From CAYRFE01 sp964423645 [NCBI: uncultured bacterium] (GTDB taxonomy: Bacteria; Macinerneyibacteriota; Macinerneyibacteria; Macinerneyibacteriales): a DNA stretch of 64,000 bases. Each line of letters begins with the position of its first letter. The stretch's first letter is position 1. A model generated the notes under the pieces. That model saw only the letters and a program-made list of their open reading frames with translations, did no database searches and had not been told where the DNA came from. Positions 7,809 to 15,603 of this stretch are shown piece after piece. The stretch lies in the NCBI GenBank assembly GCA_964423645.1, contig CAYRFE010000018.1, positions 9,480-73,479 on the forward strand, in the 5' to 3' direction. Made by a program: the position numbers and the translations under genes.

Positions 7809-9043
7809 ACACACCTCCCGTTTCCTAAGAGTCTGTCCATTATTATTGCAGCAGCGCTGCGAACAGACAAATGATTATACTCACTTAACGGACATGAAAT
7901 GCCTTCAAGGCACACATCAGCCCGCTCTATTACTGCATCAATTAATCCCCAGCCGGTACCAAATAAAAGAAGAACAGGTTGCTGCGGATTTAACCTGAGC
8001 CTTTCCCGTGCTTCTCCATAACTGATACTGCCGGTTTGTTTTTTTGCACTGGTAACCCAAATTTCCGGCGTAATACCCGTATCGTGTTCGATCGCAGAAG
8101 CTGCCGCTTCTATATCTTCCACAATATGCATCACAGAAAGCGCATCGGTACGAGTTTTATTGTATTCCGCTCCAAACCCATCTTGCCAAAACTCGAGCAT
8201 TTCACGTGCAATTTTGTTTTGTAGCGGGGTCGGTGAAATAACATAAAAACCCTTTACACCGTATGTGCGCGATGAGCGTGACAAATCGTGGAGATCTATC
8301 GGTGTGATAGAGGTTGCAACTACCGTATTATTTTTATCTAATACCGGGTAATGTACCAATCCGGTACAAATCTGATAATCCCCCACAAGTTCCGGTCGAA
8401 CCTTGCTTGTTTTTTCCAGAGCTTTCTTTTTACGCCATGCGTCGACCGCTTCGTGATTTCCCGATAATAAGATATCGGGCACCGAAAGCCCTCTGAACTC
8501 CGCAGGTCGCGTGTAATGAGGATACTCAAGAAGCGTATCGGAAAAACTTTCATCTTCGATCGAGTCTTCATTCCCCAATACACCGGGAATATGACGAGTT
8601 ACCGCATCAATCAGTGCCATTGCGGGTATTTCTCCCCCCGATAACACAAAATCTCCTACGGAAATCTCTTCATCGACCACTAACTCGATCACGCGCTCGT
8701 CAACCCCTTCATACCGTCCGCAAATGATCATGAGAGACGGCATGGCAGCCAATTCACACACTCGCTTTTGTGTAAGAGGTGTTCCTCGAGGAGTCATGAG
8801 AATACAATGATGTCCGTCATGAAAAGTCTCGACAGCTTTAACAATTGGTTCCGGCTTCATGACAAGACCGGCACCTCCGCCGTACGGTGCAAAATCAGTC
8901 ACCTGATGACGTCCTTCCGCAAAATCTCGGATATTATGTACATCTACCTTTAAAAGGTCATTCTCTTGAGCAATTTTTAAAATACTTTCACTCATCGGAG
9001 AGACAAACATATCAGGAAAAAGCGTCAGAACATCGATCTTCAT
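7805..9043 (-). CDS. trmD: TrmD tRNA (m1G37) methyltransferase fused to a second SPOUT-type RNA methyltransferase domain
   Basis: A 412-residue fusion. Residues 1 to about 225 are a complete TrmD: MKIDVLTLFPDMF, FAPYGGGAGLVMKPEP (knot-forming, SAM-binding), ICGRYEGVDERV, SVGDFVLSGGE and YTRPAEFRGLSVPDILLSGNH. Residues about 227-412 match the SAM-dependent RNA methyltransferase family I know as Methyltrn_RNA_4 (PF09936): GLVHYPVLDKNNTVVATSIT, SRTYGVKGFYVISP, LLLFGTGWGL and YNHLSVRSAAAIIMDRLLG. In many genomes that family is a separate gene next to trmD; here the reading frame is continuous. TrmD methylates G37 of tRNAs reading CNN codons and prevents frameshifting; the RNA target of the second domain is not established to my knowledge. 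It overlaps rimM and rplS by 4 nt on each side. Confidence 0.93.
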   Translation of the reverse strand: MKIDVLTLFPDMFVSPMSESILKIAQENDLLKVDVHNIRDFAEGRHQVTDFAPYGGGAGLVMKPEPIVKAVETFHDGHHCILMTPRGTPLTQKRVCELAAMPSLMIICGRYEGVDERVIELVVDEEISVGDFVLSGGEIPAMALIDAVTRHIPGVLGNEDSIEDESFSDTLLEYPHYTRPAEFRGLSVPDILLSGNHEAVDAWRKKKALEKTSKVRPELVGDYQICTGLVHYPVLDKNNTVVATSITPIDLHDLSRSSRTYGVKGFYVISPTPLQNKIAREMLEFWQDGFGAEYNKTRTDALSVMHIVEDIEAAASAIEHDTGITPEIWVTSAKKQTGSISYGEARERLRLNPQQPVLLLFGTGWGLIDAVIERADVCLEGISCPLSEYNHLSVRSAAAIIMDRLLGNGRCV

Positions 9044-9549
9044 GAAAATAATCCCTCGATTACGGTTATGTCGATTCGTTTGTTCTTGGTGTCTATCGTA
9101 CGAATTACATCTTTGATCGCAGGTATCAAAAGTTCCTTCTCTTCACCGTTGGCGACAACATAAATATCGTTGCTCCCCGTTGAGAAAATTTCCGTAACGG
9201 TACCTATGCAATCTTCGTTGTCGGTATATACCTTACACCCGATGATATCATGAATATAATACTCATCATCGTCGATCGGATGCAAATGCTCTTCATCCAC
9301 AACCAACGTCGAATTACGATATGATTCAGCTGCTTCAGGAGTATCAATACCTTTGAATTTCATGACAAATCCTCCGCCACCGTGAATACGGGCATCCTGC
9401 ACATCAAATGTTGCATACACACCGTCTTTTTCAATGATAACGGTCTTATCGTCCAGGAAACGCTCAGGAAAATCGGTCTCTGAGTGCACCTTAACATACC
9501 CTTTAAGACCGTGCGGTTTGGTGATGGTCCCTATACGATAATAATTCAT
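9040..9549 (-). CDS. rimM: Ribosome maturation factor RimM
   Basis: A 169-residue two-domain factor for 30S head maturation that binds uS19. The N-terminal RimM barrel starts IGTITKPHGLKGYVKV; the C-terminal PRC-barrel begins near YYIHDIIGCKVYTDNEDCIGTVTEIF and ends ELLIPAIKDVIRTIDTKNKR. Its neighbours (rpsP, khpA, trmD, rplS) are the classical set. It overlaps khpA and trmD by 4 nt each. Confidence 0.95.
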   Translation of the reverse strand: MNYYRIGTITKPHGLKGYVKVHSETDFPERFLDDKTVIIEKDGVYATFDVQDARIHGGGGFVMKFKGIDTPEAAESYRNSTLVVDEEHLHPIDDDEYYIHDIIGCKVYTDNEDCIGTVTEIFSTGSNDIYVVANGEEKELLIPAIKDVIRTIDTKNKRIDITVIEGLFS

Positions 9550-9785
9550 ATTACTTCCAACCGAACCCTTTTACCGGTCTTGAAACCTTCCATATGCACA
9601 ATTTCTTTCAGCGCTTTTATTCGTTTTCCATTGATACCTATCACTGCGCCTCGATCTTCCTCGGCAAGACTGATATGCATCACGATCGAATCTTCGCTTT
9701 CTTCACAGTCAATTTTAACGGCTTTTTTGTCTTCAACGAGTTCTTTTACAAAAAACTCAAGAACCCGTATCATTCTTTCTTTCAT
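9546..9785 (-). CDS. khpA: KH-domain RNA-binding protein KhpA
   Basis: A 79-residue single type-II KH domain protein between rpsP and rimM, the position of KhpA in many genomes. The RNA-binding GxxG region is GAVIGINGKRIKALK, followed by KRVRLEV. Known members bind RNA broadly, often with KhpB, and influence cell division or sRNA-like regulation. The GxxG here reads GING, which is acceptable. The gene starts 6 nt after the rpsP stop. Confidence 0.9.
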   Translation of the reverse strand: MKERMIRVLEFFVKELVEDKKAVKIDCEESEDSIVMHISLAEEDRGAVIGINGKRIKALKEIVHMEGFKTGKRVRLEVI

Positions 9786-9791
9786 AGTCGA

Positions 9792-10052
9792 TTACTGTGT
9801 TGCGAACTTCTTCCACAACCCGGCGGTTTTGAGAAGACTTTTCGTAACGATTGTCGGTTGAGCACCCTTTTTTAACCAATCGATAATGCGTTCTTCTTTC
9901 ACCGAGATAGTAGCCGGCGTGGTTTTGGGATCATAGAATCCCACTTCTTCAATGACACGACCGTCGCGCTTTACACGTGAGTCAGCAATCACGATGCGAT
10001 AAAACGGCTCGCCTTTGCCACCCATGCGTTTTAAGCGTATTTTTACTGCCAT
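9792..10052 (-). CDS. rpsP: Small ribosomal subunit protein bS16
   Basis: An 86-residue bS16: [31 protein letters not shown], then IEEVGFYDP and WLKKGAQPT. The start at 10052 is decided by AGGAGGTGTGT just upstream, the same ribosome-site block used before rplS. It lies 22 nt after ffh. Confidence 0.97.
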   Translation of the reverse strand: MAVKIRLKRMGGKGEPFYRIVIADSRVKRDGRVIEEVGFYDPKTTPATISVKEERIIDWLKKGAQPTIVTKSLLKTAGLWKKFATQ

Positions 10053-10074
10053 ACACACCTCCTGAATTTGTGTA

Positions 10075-11391
10075 TTAGAACATACCGGGGAATTTCGGTA
10101 GCCCGAATCCCTTTTTTCCCATTGTACCCAATTTCTTCATCATCTTCTTGCTCATTTCATACTGATTCAATAAACGGTTCACATCAGAAACATGAAGACC
10201 GGCTCCGCGAGCAATGCGCTTTTTTCTGCTTGCGGTAATGATCTGTGGTTTTTGCCGTTCACGCGGTGTCATCGATAGAATCAACGCTTCTACATGAACA
10301 AGCGCTTTTTCATCAACATTCGCATCTTTCGGCATTCCCGGAAGCATTTTAAGCATACCCGATAACGGTCCCATTTTTTTAACCATTTTTATTTGGCTGA
10401 GGAAGTCCTCAAAAGTAAATTCCGCTTTGAGCATTTTCTGTTCCATGGCCTTAGCGTCTTCTTCACTGATCATATCCTCGGCTTTTTCGATCAACGACAA
10501 CATATCACCCATACCGAGCATACGCGACACGATACGATCCGGATAGAATACGTCAAGATCGTCAAGTTTTTCACCGATACCCGCAAAGCGAATCGGCGTA
10601 CCCGTAACCATTCGCAATGACAATGCCGCACCACCGCGCGCATCACCGTCCATCTTCGTCAACACAACGCCTGAGAGCGGTAATTTCTCTTTAAACCCTT
10701 GCGCAACATTCACGGCATCTTGACCGGTCATGGAATCAGCTACCAGTAAAATATCATGCGGAGATACCGCCTTCTCGACACGAACAAGTTCATCCATGAG
10801 CGTTTCATCAATATGTAAACGCCCTGCAGTGTCTATAATTATAATCTTTGCGAATTGACGTTTTGCTTCTTCCACACCCTTTTTCACGACATCCGTGACA
10901 TTCTTTGTGGTTGTATCGGTATACACGCCCACGCCTATTTCTTTTCCAAGTTGCGCTAATTGGTCAATAGCCGCAGGACGCTGCAAATCGGCGGCGATAA
11001 GATACGGCTTTTTGCCGTCTTTTAAGAATTTTTTGGCAATTTTTGCCGAGGTAGTTGTTTTTCCTGATCCTTGCAGGCCAACAAGCATCAGTATCGTCGG
11101 AGACGCTGATGTATCAATCGGTTCCGAATCCCCCATGGTGGCAATAAGTTCATCGCGTACTATTTTAACGATATGTTGTGCAGGGCTCAAACTTCGCAAT
11201 ATTTCATCACCGACAGCTTTCGTTTCCACATTTTGAATAAATTGTTTTACGACTTTGTAGTTGACGTCAGCTTCCAACAATGCGATACGGATCTCACGCA
11301 AGCCTTCACGCACATCATCGGCACGCAAAACACCACGTTTGCCAAGTTTTTTGAATACTGCGTCTAATTTTTGCGACAACCCGTCAAACAT
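10075..11391 (-). CDS. ffh: Signal recognition particle GTPase Ffh
   Basis: A 438-residue SRP54 homologue that binds 4.5S RNA and signal sequences of membrane proteins. The N domain (1 to about 95) is followed by the G domain with P-loop [24 protein letters not shown], and [13 protein letters not shown], then the methionine-rich M domain (about 300-438: [40 protein letters not shown]). It is preceded by ylxM and followed by rpsP. No 4.5S RNA gene was found in the window. Confidence 0.97.
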   Translation of the reverse strand: MFDGLSQKLDAVFKKLGKRGVLRADDVREGLREIRIALLEADVNYKVVKQFIQNVETKAVGDEILRSLSPAQHIVKIVRDELIATMGDSEPIDTSASPTILMLVGLQGSGKTTTSAKIAKKFLKDGKKPYLIAADLQRPAAIDQLAQLGKEIGVGVYTDTTTKNVTDVVKKGVEEAKRQFAKIIIIDTAGRLHIDETLMDELVRVEKAVSPHDILLVADSMTGQDAVNVAQGFKEKLPLSGVVLTKMDGDARGGAALSLRMVTGTPIRFAGIGEKLDDLDVFYPDRIVSRMLGMGDMLSLIEKAEDMISEEDAKAMEQKMLKAEFTFEDFLSQIKMVKKMGPLSGMLKMLPGMPKDANVDEKALVHVEALILSMTPRERQKPQIITASRKKRIARGAGLHVSDVNRLLNQYEMSKKMMKKLGTMGKKGFGLPKFPGMF

Positions 11392-11394
11392 CTG

Positions 11395-11718
11395 CTACTC
11401 CTTTATCGTCTGCAATAATGCCTGTGCTTCGTCAAGCCGTGCGTCACCGATATAATCGGTTATTTGCCGCACAATCTGTTCACGTTTGTGACGACCTGCG
11501 ATCACACAAAGCGTGTGCTCAAAGCGTTGCATCTTCTCCACCGCCTGCTCAAGTGCAATCTGCACCGCCTGACGGGAAACGGCATTGTTCTCGGCGATCT
11601 CCCCGAAACTCAAATCCTCGAAGTAATACATACGAAAATACTCCTGCTGTTTTGCAGAAAGTAATTCGCCGTATACGTCAAACAATGCGATGCGTTCATC
11701 ACGCTCAAGGTCTTTCAC
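11395..11718 (-). CDS. ylxM: YlxM/p13-like SRP-associated HTH protein
   Basis: A 107-residue UPF0122 protein: LFDVYGELLSAKQQEYFRMYYFEDLSFGEIAE then a helix-turn-helix (NNAVSRQAVQIALEQAVEKMQ). YlxM is encoded next to ffh in Firmicutes and others and has been reported to modulate SRP GTPase activity. The start is GTG 11718; it fits the family N-terminus, and there is no room for a ribosome site because the -10 box ends 6 nt upstream. First gene of the SRP/ribosomal operon. Confidence 0.88.
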   Translation of the reverse strand: MKDLERDERIALFDVYGELLSAKQQEYFRMYYFEDLSFGEIAENNAVSRQAVQIALEQAVEKMQRFEHTLCVIAGRHKREQIVRQITDYIGDARLDEAQALLQTIKE

Positions 11719-11724
11719 GTGCGA

Positions 11725-11753
11725 AATATATACGAGAAATGTAGAGGTGTCAA
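11725..11753 (-). promoter_or_regulatory. Strong promoter of the ylxM-ffh operon, predicting a leaderless mRNA
   Basis: TTGACA (11748-11753), an exact 17-nt spacer and TATATT (11725-11730) on the minus strand. The GTG start codon follows after 6 nt, so the expected transcription start coincides with the first codon. Confidence 0.7.
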
Positions 11754-11855
11754 GTATTTTTTATTGACAGTGCGTTTTTAGAGACAAAGAATCAAACTAC
11801 CTTTTTTTGTATGATATTAACTATTCGAATAATCAATAATATCAATTTGATGATA

Positions 11856-12500
11856 TTATGTAAATTTTTGTAGATTTGGACTTTGTTTATTGATATTGAT
11901 TTTCATTTTATTGGGCGATATTTCAATTCTTTCTTTTGTTTTTAATAAATTTTCTTTTCCAAAGTATAAACGTCGTGGAATATAATAATTATTATTTAAA
12001 TGTTTTTTTATTGCTTCGTCATGTGGCAACACACCAATTTGACCATTTGAGTTATTTGATTTTATTCCAATTATTGATAATTCACATGCCATATCAAAAG
12101 CATAATTAGTATTTTTTGTTACATCAACCGGTATTTCAATGTTTATCTCTTTAACTTGACCAGGTTTCATTTTAATTTGTTCTCCTTCAATAGAAAATAG
12201 GAAATGACCAACTTTTTGTATCTGACTAAATTGAATCGCGATGGTACCATCCCATGTGTTAACTTTATCATAATTTTTTATTGAAAATTTAATGTAAGAT
12301 TTGCTATTAATAGGGATTGTCATTGAGTTATCATCATTAATATCAATTTTTTTACCAAATTCATCATAAAATAATATATCTGACCATATAACAATAGGAT
12401 ACAAGCTTTCCCCCCAGTATGGTGATGGTTGAACATACGCAAATACTCGTATGATACCCACAAAGATAATCCACAATGCAATAATGAACTTCTTTAACAT
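11856..12500 (-). CDS. Small secreted protein related to the N-terminal module of the giant surface protein
   Basis: A 214-residue protein with a signal peptide (MLKKFIIALWIIFVGIIRVFA) and a predicted all-beta domain. Segments correspond to the N-terminal module of the giant protein (29712-61670) and to the 28015-28683 product: a strand with ILFYDEFGKK, a SYIKFSIKN strand, then KMKPGQVKEINIEIPV. The C-terminal 80 residues are basic, Asn/Lys-rich and without known motifs. The AAGGAGCGTA ribosome site is the same as in the giant gene's leader, and the upstream 290 nt are homologous to those of the 28-kb gene. AT-rich compared with its neighbours. Function unknown; the relation among the three modules is by eye and moderate in strength. 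Confidence 0.65.
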   Translation of the reverse strand: MLKKFIIALWIIFVGIIRVFAYVQPSPYWGESLYPIVIWSDILFYDEFGKKIDINDDNSMTIPINSKSYIKFSIKNYDKVNTWDGTIAIQFSQIQKVGHFLFSIEGEQIKMKPGQVKEINIEIPVDVTKNTNYAFDMACELSIIGIKSNNSNGQIGVLPHDEAIKKHLNNNYYIPRRLYFGKENLLKTKERIEISPNKMKININKQSPNLQKFT

Positions 12501-12517
12501 ATTACGCTCCTTCTTTG

Positions 12518-12805
12518 TTATATATAAACGCTTCTCGAAATTATTTAACTATACCCCCGCCCCGCACTTTTCCAATCTTCTTCGTGTTCATAGCTTTTCT
12601 TCTCTTATATCATAAACAAGCATTACATGAAAAAGTATACCATAAAGCGTCTTAGATTGCACGAATCATGTGTCATTTTTATTCTCTCGTCTACTTCACA
12701 TAATAACATGAAATCACACTCGCGGTTACACATGCGTGCTCGTTCGTTCGAGACAGCGAATGGAAAGCAATTCAAATAAGCGATTTTAAAAATCAGCGCG
12801 AAGTT
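12518..12805 (-). repeat. Conserved promoter/leader block, copy 1
   Basis: About 290 nt upstream of the 12.5-kb gene align with 28756-29030 upstream of the 28.7-kb gene; the best part (12631-12666 against 28881-28916) is identical over about 35 nt. The gene-proximal part contains the G-rich element also found before the giant gene (61689-61758), though more diverged here. Confidence 0.75.
12634..12642 (-). promoter_or_regulatory. Extended -10 promoter inside the conserved leader
   Basis: Minus-strand TGGTATACT: a perfect TATACT -10 (12634-12639) with extended TG. The -35 region is poor (GTGCAA at 17-nt spacing). The same element lies at 28884-28892 in the second copy. The predicted leader is about 130 nt. 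Confidence 0.5.
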
Positions 12806-13461
12806 ATTCATTTTTGTTACATTTCCGTACAATGGTATCATTATCCGGTTTGACTCAAAAAATCCGAGAGCTTTGTAAAACTACTGTTATTGGAAAGTAA
12901 GTGCGCCCCCATCCTTCGACGGAGTCTTTTACCGAGCGAATTTTGCAATTATACGACCTCATAATGCAATAAAAGAAGGAAAAAATACAGTAATGAAAAC
13001 GACTGACACGACATGCCGTGTCCCAACTAAAAAAATGGAAGGATCGTAAAGGCACTACACGGATTACCACTACGTACACGTACATTCGTGTCATTTCGAT
13101 GAATGTTCTCATGAAGAGAAATAACATGGTCGGTTACTCACAAATCCCTCACCCTCTTTTTGTAATGCAATTGAGATATCTCACCTACGTTCGAGATGAC
13201 AATCTCAACTCCCGACGTTTCAAAGATTGGTGGCGAAAAACAACGGCGTGGTGAAGTCCTTATTTTGGTTATCGGACACAGATATTGTATGTGTAATTAT
13301 TTCGTATAAGGATCAACGGTCATGAATACCGTCTAAAATACACATTTCGATATATCCGCTGTAGTGGCACAAAAATCAGATTTACAAAGGTTCGAATTTA
13401 TATGATGACGGATGTTTATTGTTTGTGTGATTGATATATCCACACATTTCCGCACACGAGA
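12806..13461. other. Non-coding, repeat-bearing gap
   Basis: No credible gene. It holds a degenerate copy of the GAGCTTTG...GTGCCCAC repeat (12868-12915), a small 6-bp inverted repeat GACACG/CGTGTC near 13010-13023, and the TIR-bounded element at 13089-13201. The remainder up to the SDR stop shows nothing interpretable. Confidence 0.55.
13089..13201. mobile_element. Small TIR-bounded (MITE-like) element, copy 1
   Basis: A 113-bp segment bounded by TGTCATTTCGA (13089-13099) and TCGAGATGACA (13191-13201), which are imperfect inverted copies. Inside, the ends continue to pair partly. It shares termini with 29138-29221. No coding capacity. Could be a non-autonomous transposon remnant or a REP/ERIC-type hairpin repeat. 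Confidence 0.5.
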
Positions 13462-14232
13462 TCATTCTTTCATCATCCATTTCACTGCTTTGAGGGTAAT
13501 GAATTGAGGTAACATTGCGCCTGTTTTTCGCATTATTTTGTTCATAAAACCCGGTATGATCTCCCGTTTTCCTTTCATCATCGCTCGCACGCCGGCCTTT
13601 GCAACATCTTGGGCACTCATCATATGCACACGACGCAATTTGAGAGCTTCCATATGTGCTTCTTTGAAGAAGTCAGTGTCGGTAGGCCCAGGACAAAGAA
13701 CAGTGACCGTTACGCCGCTTTTTCGTAATTCCTCATGTAGTGCACATGAAAAACTATATACATATGCTTTCGATGCGTAATATACAGAGCCGTACGGTCC
13801 CGGTTGAAATGCCGCTGTTGATGCGACATTCATTATTTTTCCTTCTTTACGAACGACCATATCGTGAAGAAAATATTTTGTAATCTCAGTCAATACGGTA
13901 CAATTCACGGTCACCATATCACTGTCTCGTACAATATCGGTATCGGAAAATGCACCGGTATTACCGAATCCTGCATTATTAATCAGAATTGAGACCGTTA
14001 ATGAATGCGAAACACACCATTCGTGTAACTCACGTGCGGCCATTTTTTGGGTCAAATCCAAAACACGCACGCGCACATCAACATGATAACGCGCAATAAT
14101 TTCAGCACGTGTTATTTCTAATAATTCTTGAGATCGTGCAGTGAGTATAAGATTCTGCCCGAGAGCCGCACATTCATATGCCATTGCCTTCCCGAGCCCT
14201 TTAGACCCTCCGGTTATCAGTGTATATGTCAT
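13462..14232 (-). CDS. Short-chain dehydrogenase/reductase
   Basis: A 256-residue classical SDR: TGGSKGLGKAMAYE (TGxxxGxG nucleotide-binding site), ILINNAGFGNTG, NVASTAAFQPGPYGSVYYASKAY (catalytic Ser, Tyr and Lys) and CPGPTDTDF. An Arg after the second strand (LTARSQELLE) suggests NADP(H). Relatives include DltE/YqjQ-like oxidoreductases with unknown substrates. ATG 14232 is chosen over the upstream in-frame ATG because AAAGGGAGTAGG sits just before it. The gene lies 11 nt after the thermonuclease gene in the same operon. Confidence 0.88.
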   Translation of the reverse strand: MTYTLITGGSKGLGKAMAYECAALGQNLILTARSQELLEITRAEIIARYHVDVRVRVLDLTQKMAARELHEWCVSHSLTVSILINNAGFGNTGAFSDTDIVRDSDMVTVNCTVLTEITKYFLHDMVVRKEGKIMNVASTAAFQPGPYGSVYYASKAYVYSFSCALHEELRKSGVTVTVLCPGPTDTDFFKEAHMEALKLRRVHMMSAQDVAKAGVRAMMKGKREIIPGFMNKIMRKTGAMLPQFITLKAVKWMMKE

Positions 14233-14243
14233 ACCTACTCCCT

Positions 14244-14906
14244 TTACGGTTTGCATGATCTGCATGCAGAATATCCTTGCATGTATGCATCAGCCTTCGA
14301 CACAAATTTTACTTTATTTGACGGTTTTAATTTCGAAATACTTTTACAATATTTTCGATGAAAAGTATATGATTTCTTGGAACCGACATATTCATTTTCT
14401 GTCTCCAGTAAACGATAACGCCATAACCCCAATTTCTTTTTGATCGCTATACGTTGTGCTTCTAAAAGCTCCTTAAAATAACGCATCTGCGGACGTGCAT
14501 AATACATCCCTGCAAAACCTTCTTCAACGATTCGTTTATTCGCCAACACTTCTTTTCCGTTTTCAATGACAAATACATATGCAAGTAATCGATCATAGCG
14601 ATCTGAATGCTCTTTATCATACTCCAATCGAACTTTTTTCCCTAAAACAAGCTGTGAATTCAGGCGTGTTGCATTATCATGATATTCTTCGCCGACCTCT
14701 GCGGTATCAATACCGGTGTAGCGCACACGATGCCCCGAATCAAGCTGTATAGTATCACCATCATAGACTTTTGTCACCACACCCTCATCGGGTACCGACT
14801 GAGTTGCCGCGCTGCTTAAGACAGTGAAAACAACGATTATACTTATCCGGATCATTTTTGATAGTTTTGTCTGATCGAGAAATGTTCTTAATGCATTCTG
14901 CATCAT
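14244..14906 (-). CDS. Exported thermonuclease-like protein with Ada-type zinc-binding tail
   Basis: A 220-residue staphylococcal-nuclease homologue. An N-terminal hydrophobic segment (MIRISIIVVFTVLSSAA, about 18-34) indicates export or anchoring. The SNase core shows YDGDTIQL (calcium-binding Asp residues, near 48-54), VRYTGIDTAEVGEEYH (catalytic Arg and Glu) and DRYDRLLAYVFV (second catalytic Arg). The last 45 residues (KSYTFHRKYCKSISKL ... GYSACRSCKP) carry an HxxxC plus CxxC arrangement as in the Ada-like metal-binding tail found on many bacterial nucleases. ATG 14906 is preferred because AAGGAAGGAACAACGG precedes it; an upstream GTG overlaps nth. Likely a secreted or periplasmic nuclease. 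Confidence 0.85.
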   Translation of the reverse strand: MMQNALRTFLDQTKLSKMIRISIIVVFTVLSSAATQSVPDEGVVTKVYDGDTIQLDSGHRVRYTGIDTAEVGEEYHDNATRLNSQLVLGKKVRLEYDKEHSDRYDRLLAYVFVIENGKEVLANKRIVEEGFAGMYYARPQMRYFKELLEAQRIAIKKKLGLWRYRLLETENEYVGSKKSYTFHRKYCKSISKLKPSNKVKFVSKADAYMQGYSACRSCKP

Positions 14907-14941
14907 CCGTTGTTCCTTCCTTGTACGTGTTCGTAGCATAT

Positions 14942-15571
14942 TCACGATAGTTTACCGTTATGCAAAATGCAATACGCATGCAAGTCACATCGCCCACATT
15001 CAGGATTGCGAGCTTTACATATATAACGACCAAAAAGCACCATTGCCTGATTGACAAACGCCCACTCGGAATGCGGAAACACTGCGGTCAAATCCTTTTC
15101 GATCACCTGAGGGGCTTTCGATTGCGACAAAGACAAGCGCCCTGAAATACGGATCACGTGTGTATCAACAACAATACCTTGCGGTTCTGCATACACTGTC
15201 ATCAACACATTGGCGCTTTTTCTTCCGATTCCCGGTAATGTGAGCAATTCTTCCATCGTTAACGGAACTTTTCCTCCCCATTTCTCTATGATCATATGTG
15301 CGGCATCTGTGATATGACGCGCCTTGTTTCTAAAAAAACCGGTAGATTGAATGAAACCTTCAAGTTCTGACGTTGAAAGGCGTGAAAATGACTGTACATC
15401 GGGATATCTATCGAATAATATACGAGAAACTTCATTGACTCGTTTATCCGTACATTGCGCAGACAAGACCACTGCCACAAACAATTGCCAAGGCGAAGAA
15501 TAGTGTAAATCCGAACGAGGATCCGGAAAATGTTTTTTTAATTCGTTAATAATCGCATGAATGTGCGGCAT
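14942..15571 (-). CDS. nth: Endonuclease III
   Basis: A 209-residue base-excision repair glycosylase/AP lyase for oxidised pyrimidines. The helix-hairpin-helix LPGIGRKSANVLM (catalytic Lys) is followed by VVDTHVIRISGRL (catalytic Asp) and the C-terminal [4Fe-4S] motif CX6CX2CX5C (CKARNPECGRCDLHAYC). An upstream in-frame ATG would place the rpsA terminator hairpin inside the coding sequence, so the ATG at 15571 just after the hairpin is preferred. First gene of nth-nuclease-SDR. Confidence 0.95.
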   Translation of the reverse strand: MPHIHAIINELKKHFPDPRSDLHYSSPWQLFVAVVLSAQCTDKRVNEVSRILFDRYPDVQSFSRLSTSELEGFIQSTGFFRNKARHITDAAHMIIEKWGGKVPLTMEELLTLPGIGRKSANVLMTVYAEPQGIVVDTHVIRISGRLSLSQSKAPQVIEKDLTAVFPHSEWAFVNQAMVLFGRYICKARNPECGRCDLHAYCILHNGKLS

Positions 15572-15574
15572 GAT

Positions 15575-15596
15575 AAAAAAGGGGGCTTTCGCCCCC
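15575..15596 (-). terminator. Intrinsic terminator after rpsA
   Basis: On the minus strand GGGGGC-GAAA-GCCCCC is followed directly by six U residues, a textbook intrinsic terminator with a stable GNRA tetraloop, 7 nt after the rpsA stop. It separates the cmk-plsC-ispH-rpsA unit from nth. Confidence 0.92.
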
Positions 15597-15603
15597 GTAT
15601 ACA

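Noticed and set aside
12855-13254. Overlapping open frames of 78-90 codons in the 12.8-13.4 kb gap
   Set aside because: Composition is unlike the neighbours, no ribosome sites are present, and the stretch consists of dispersed repeats and a TIR-bounded element.
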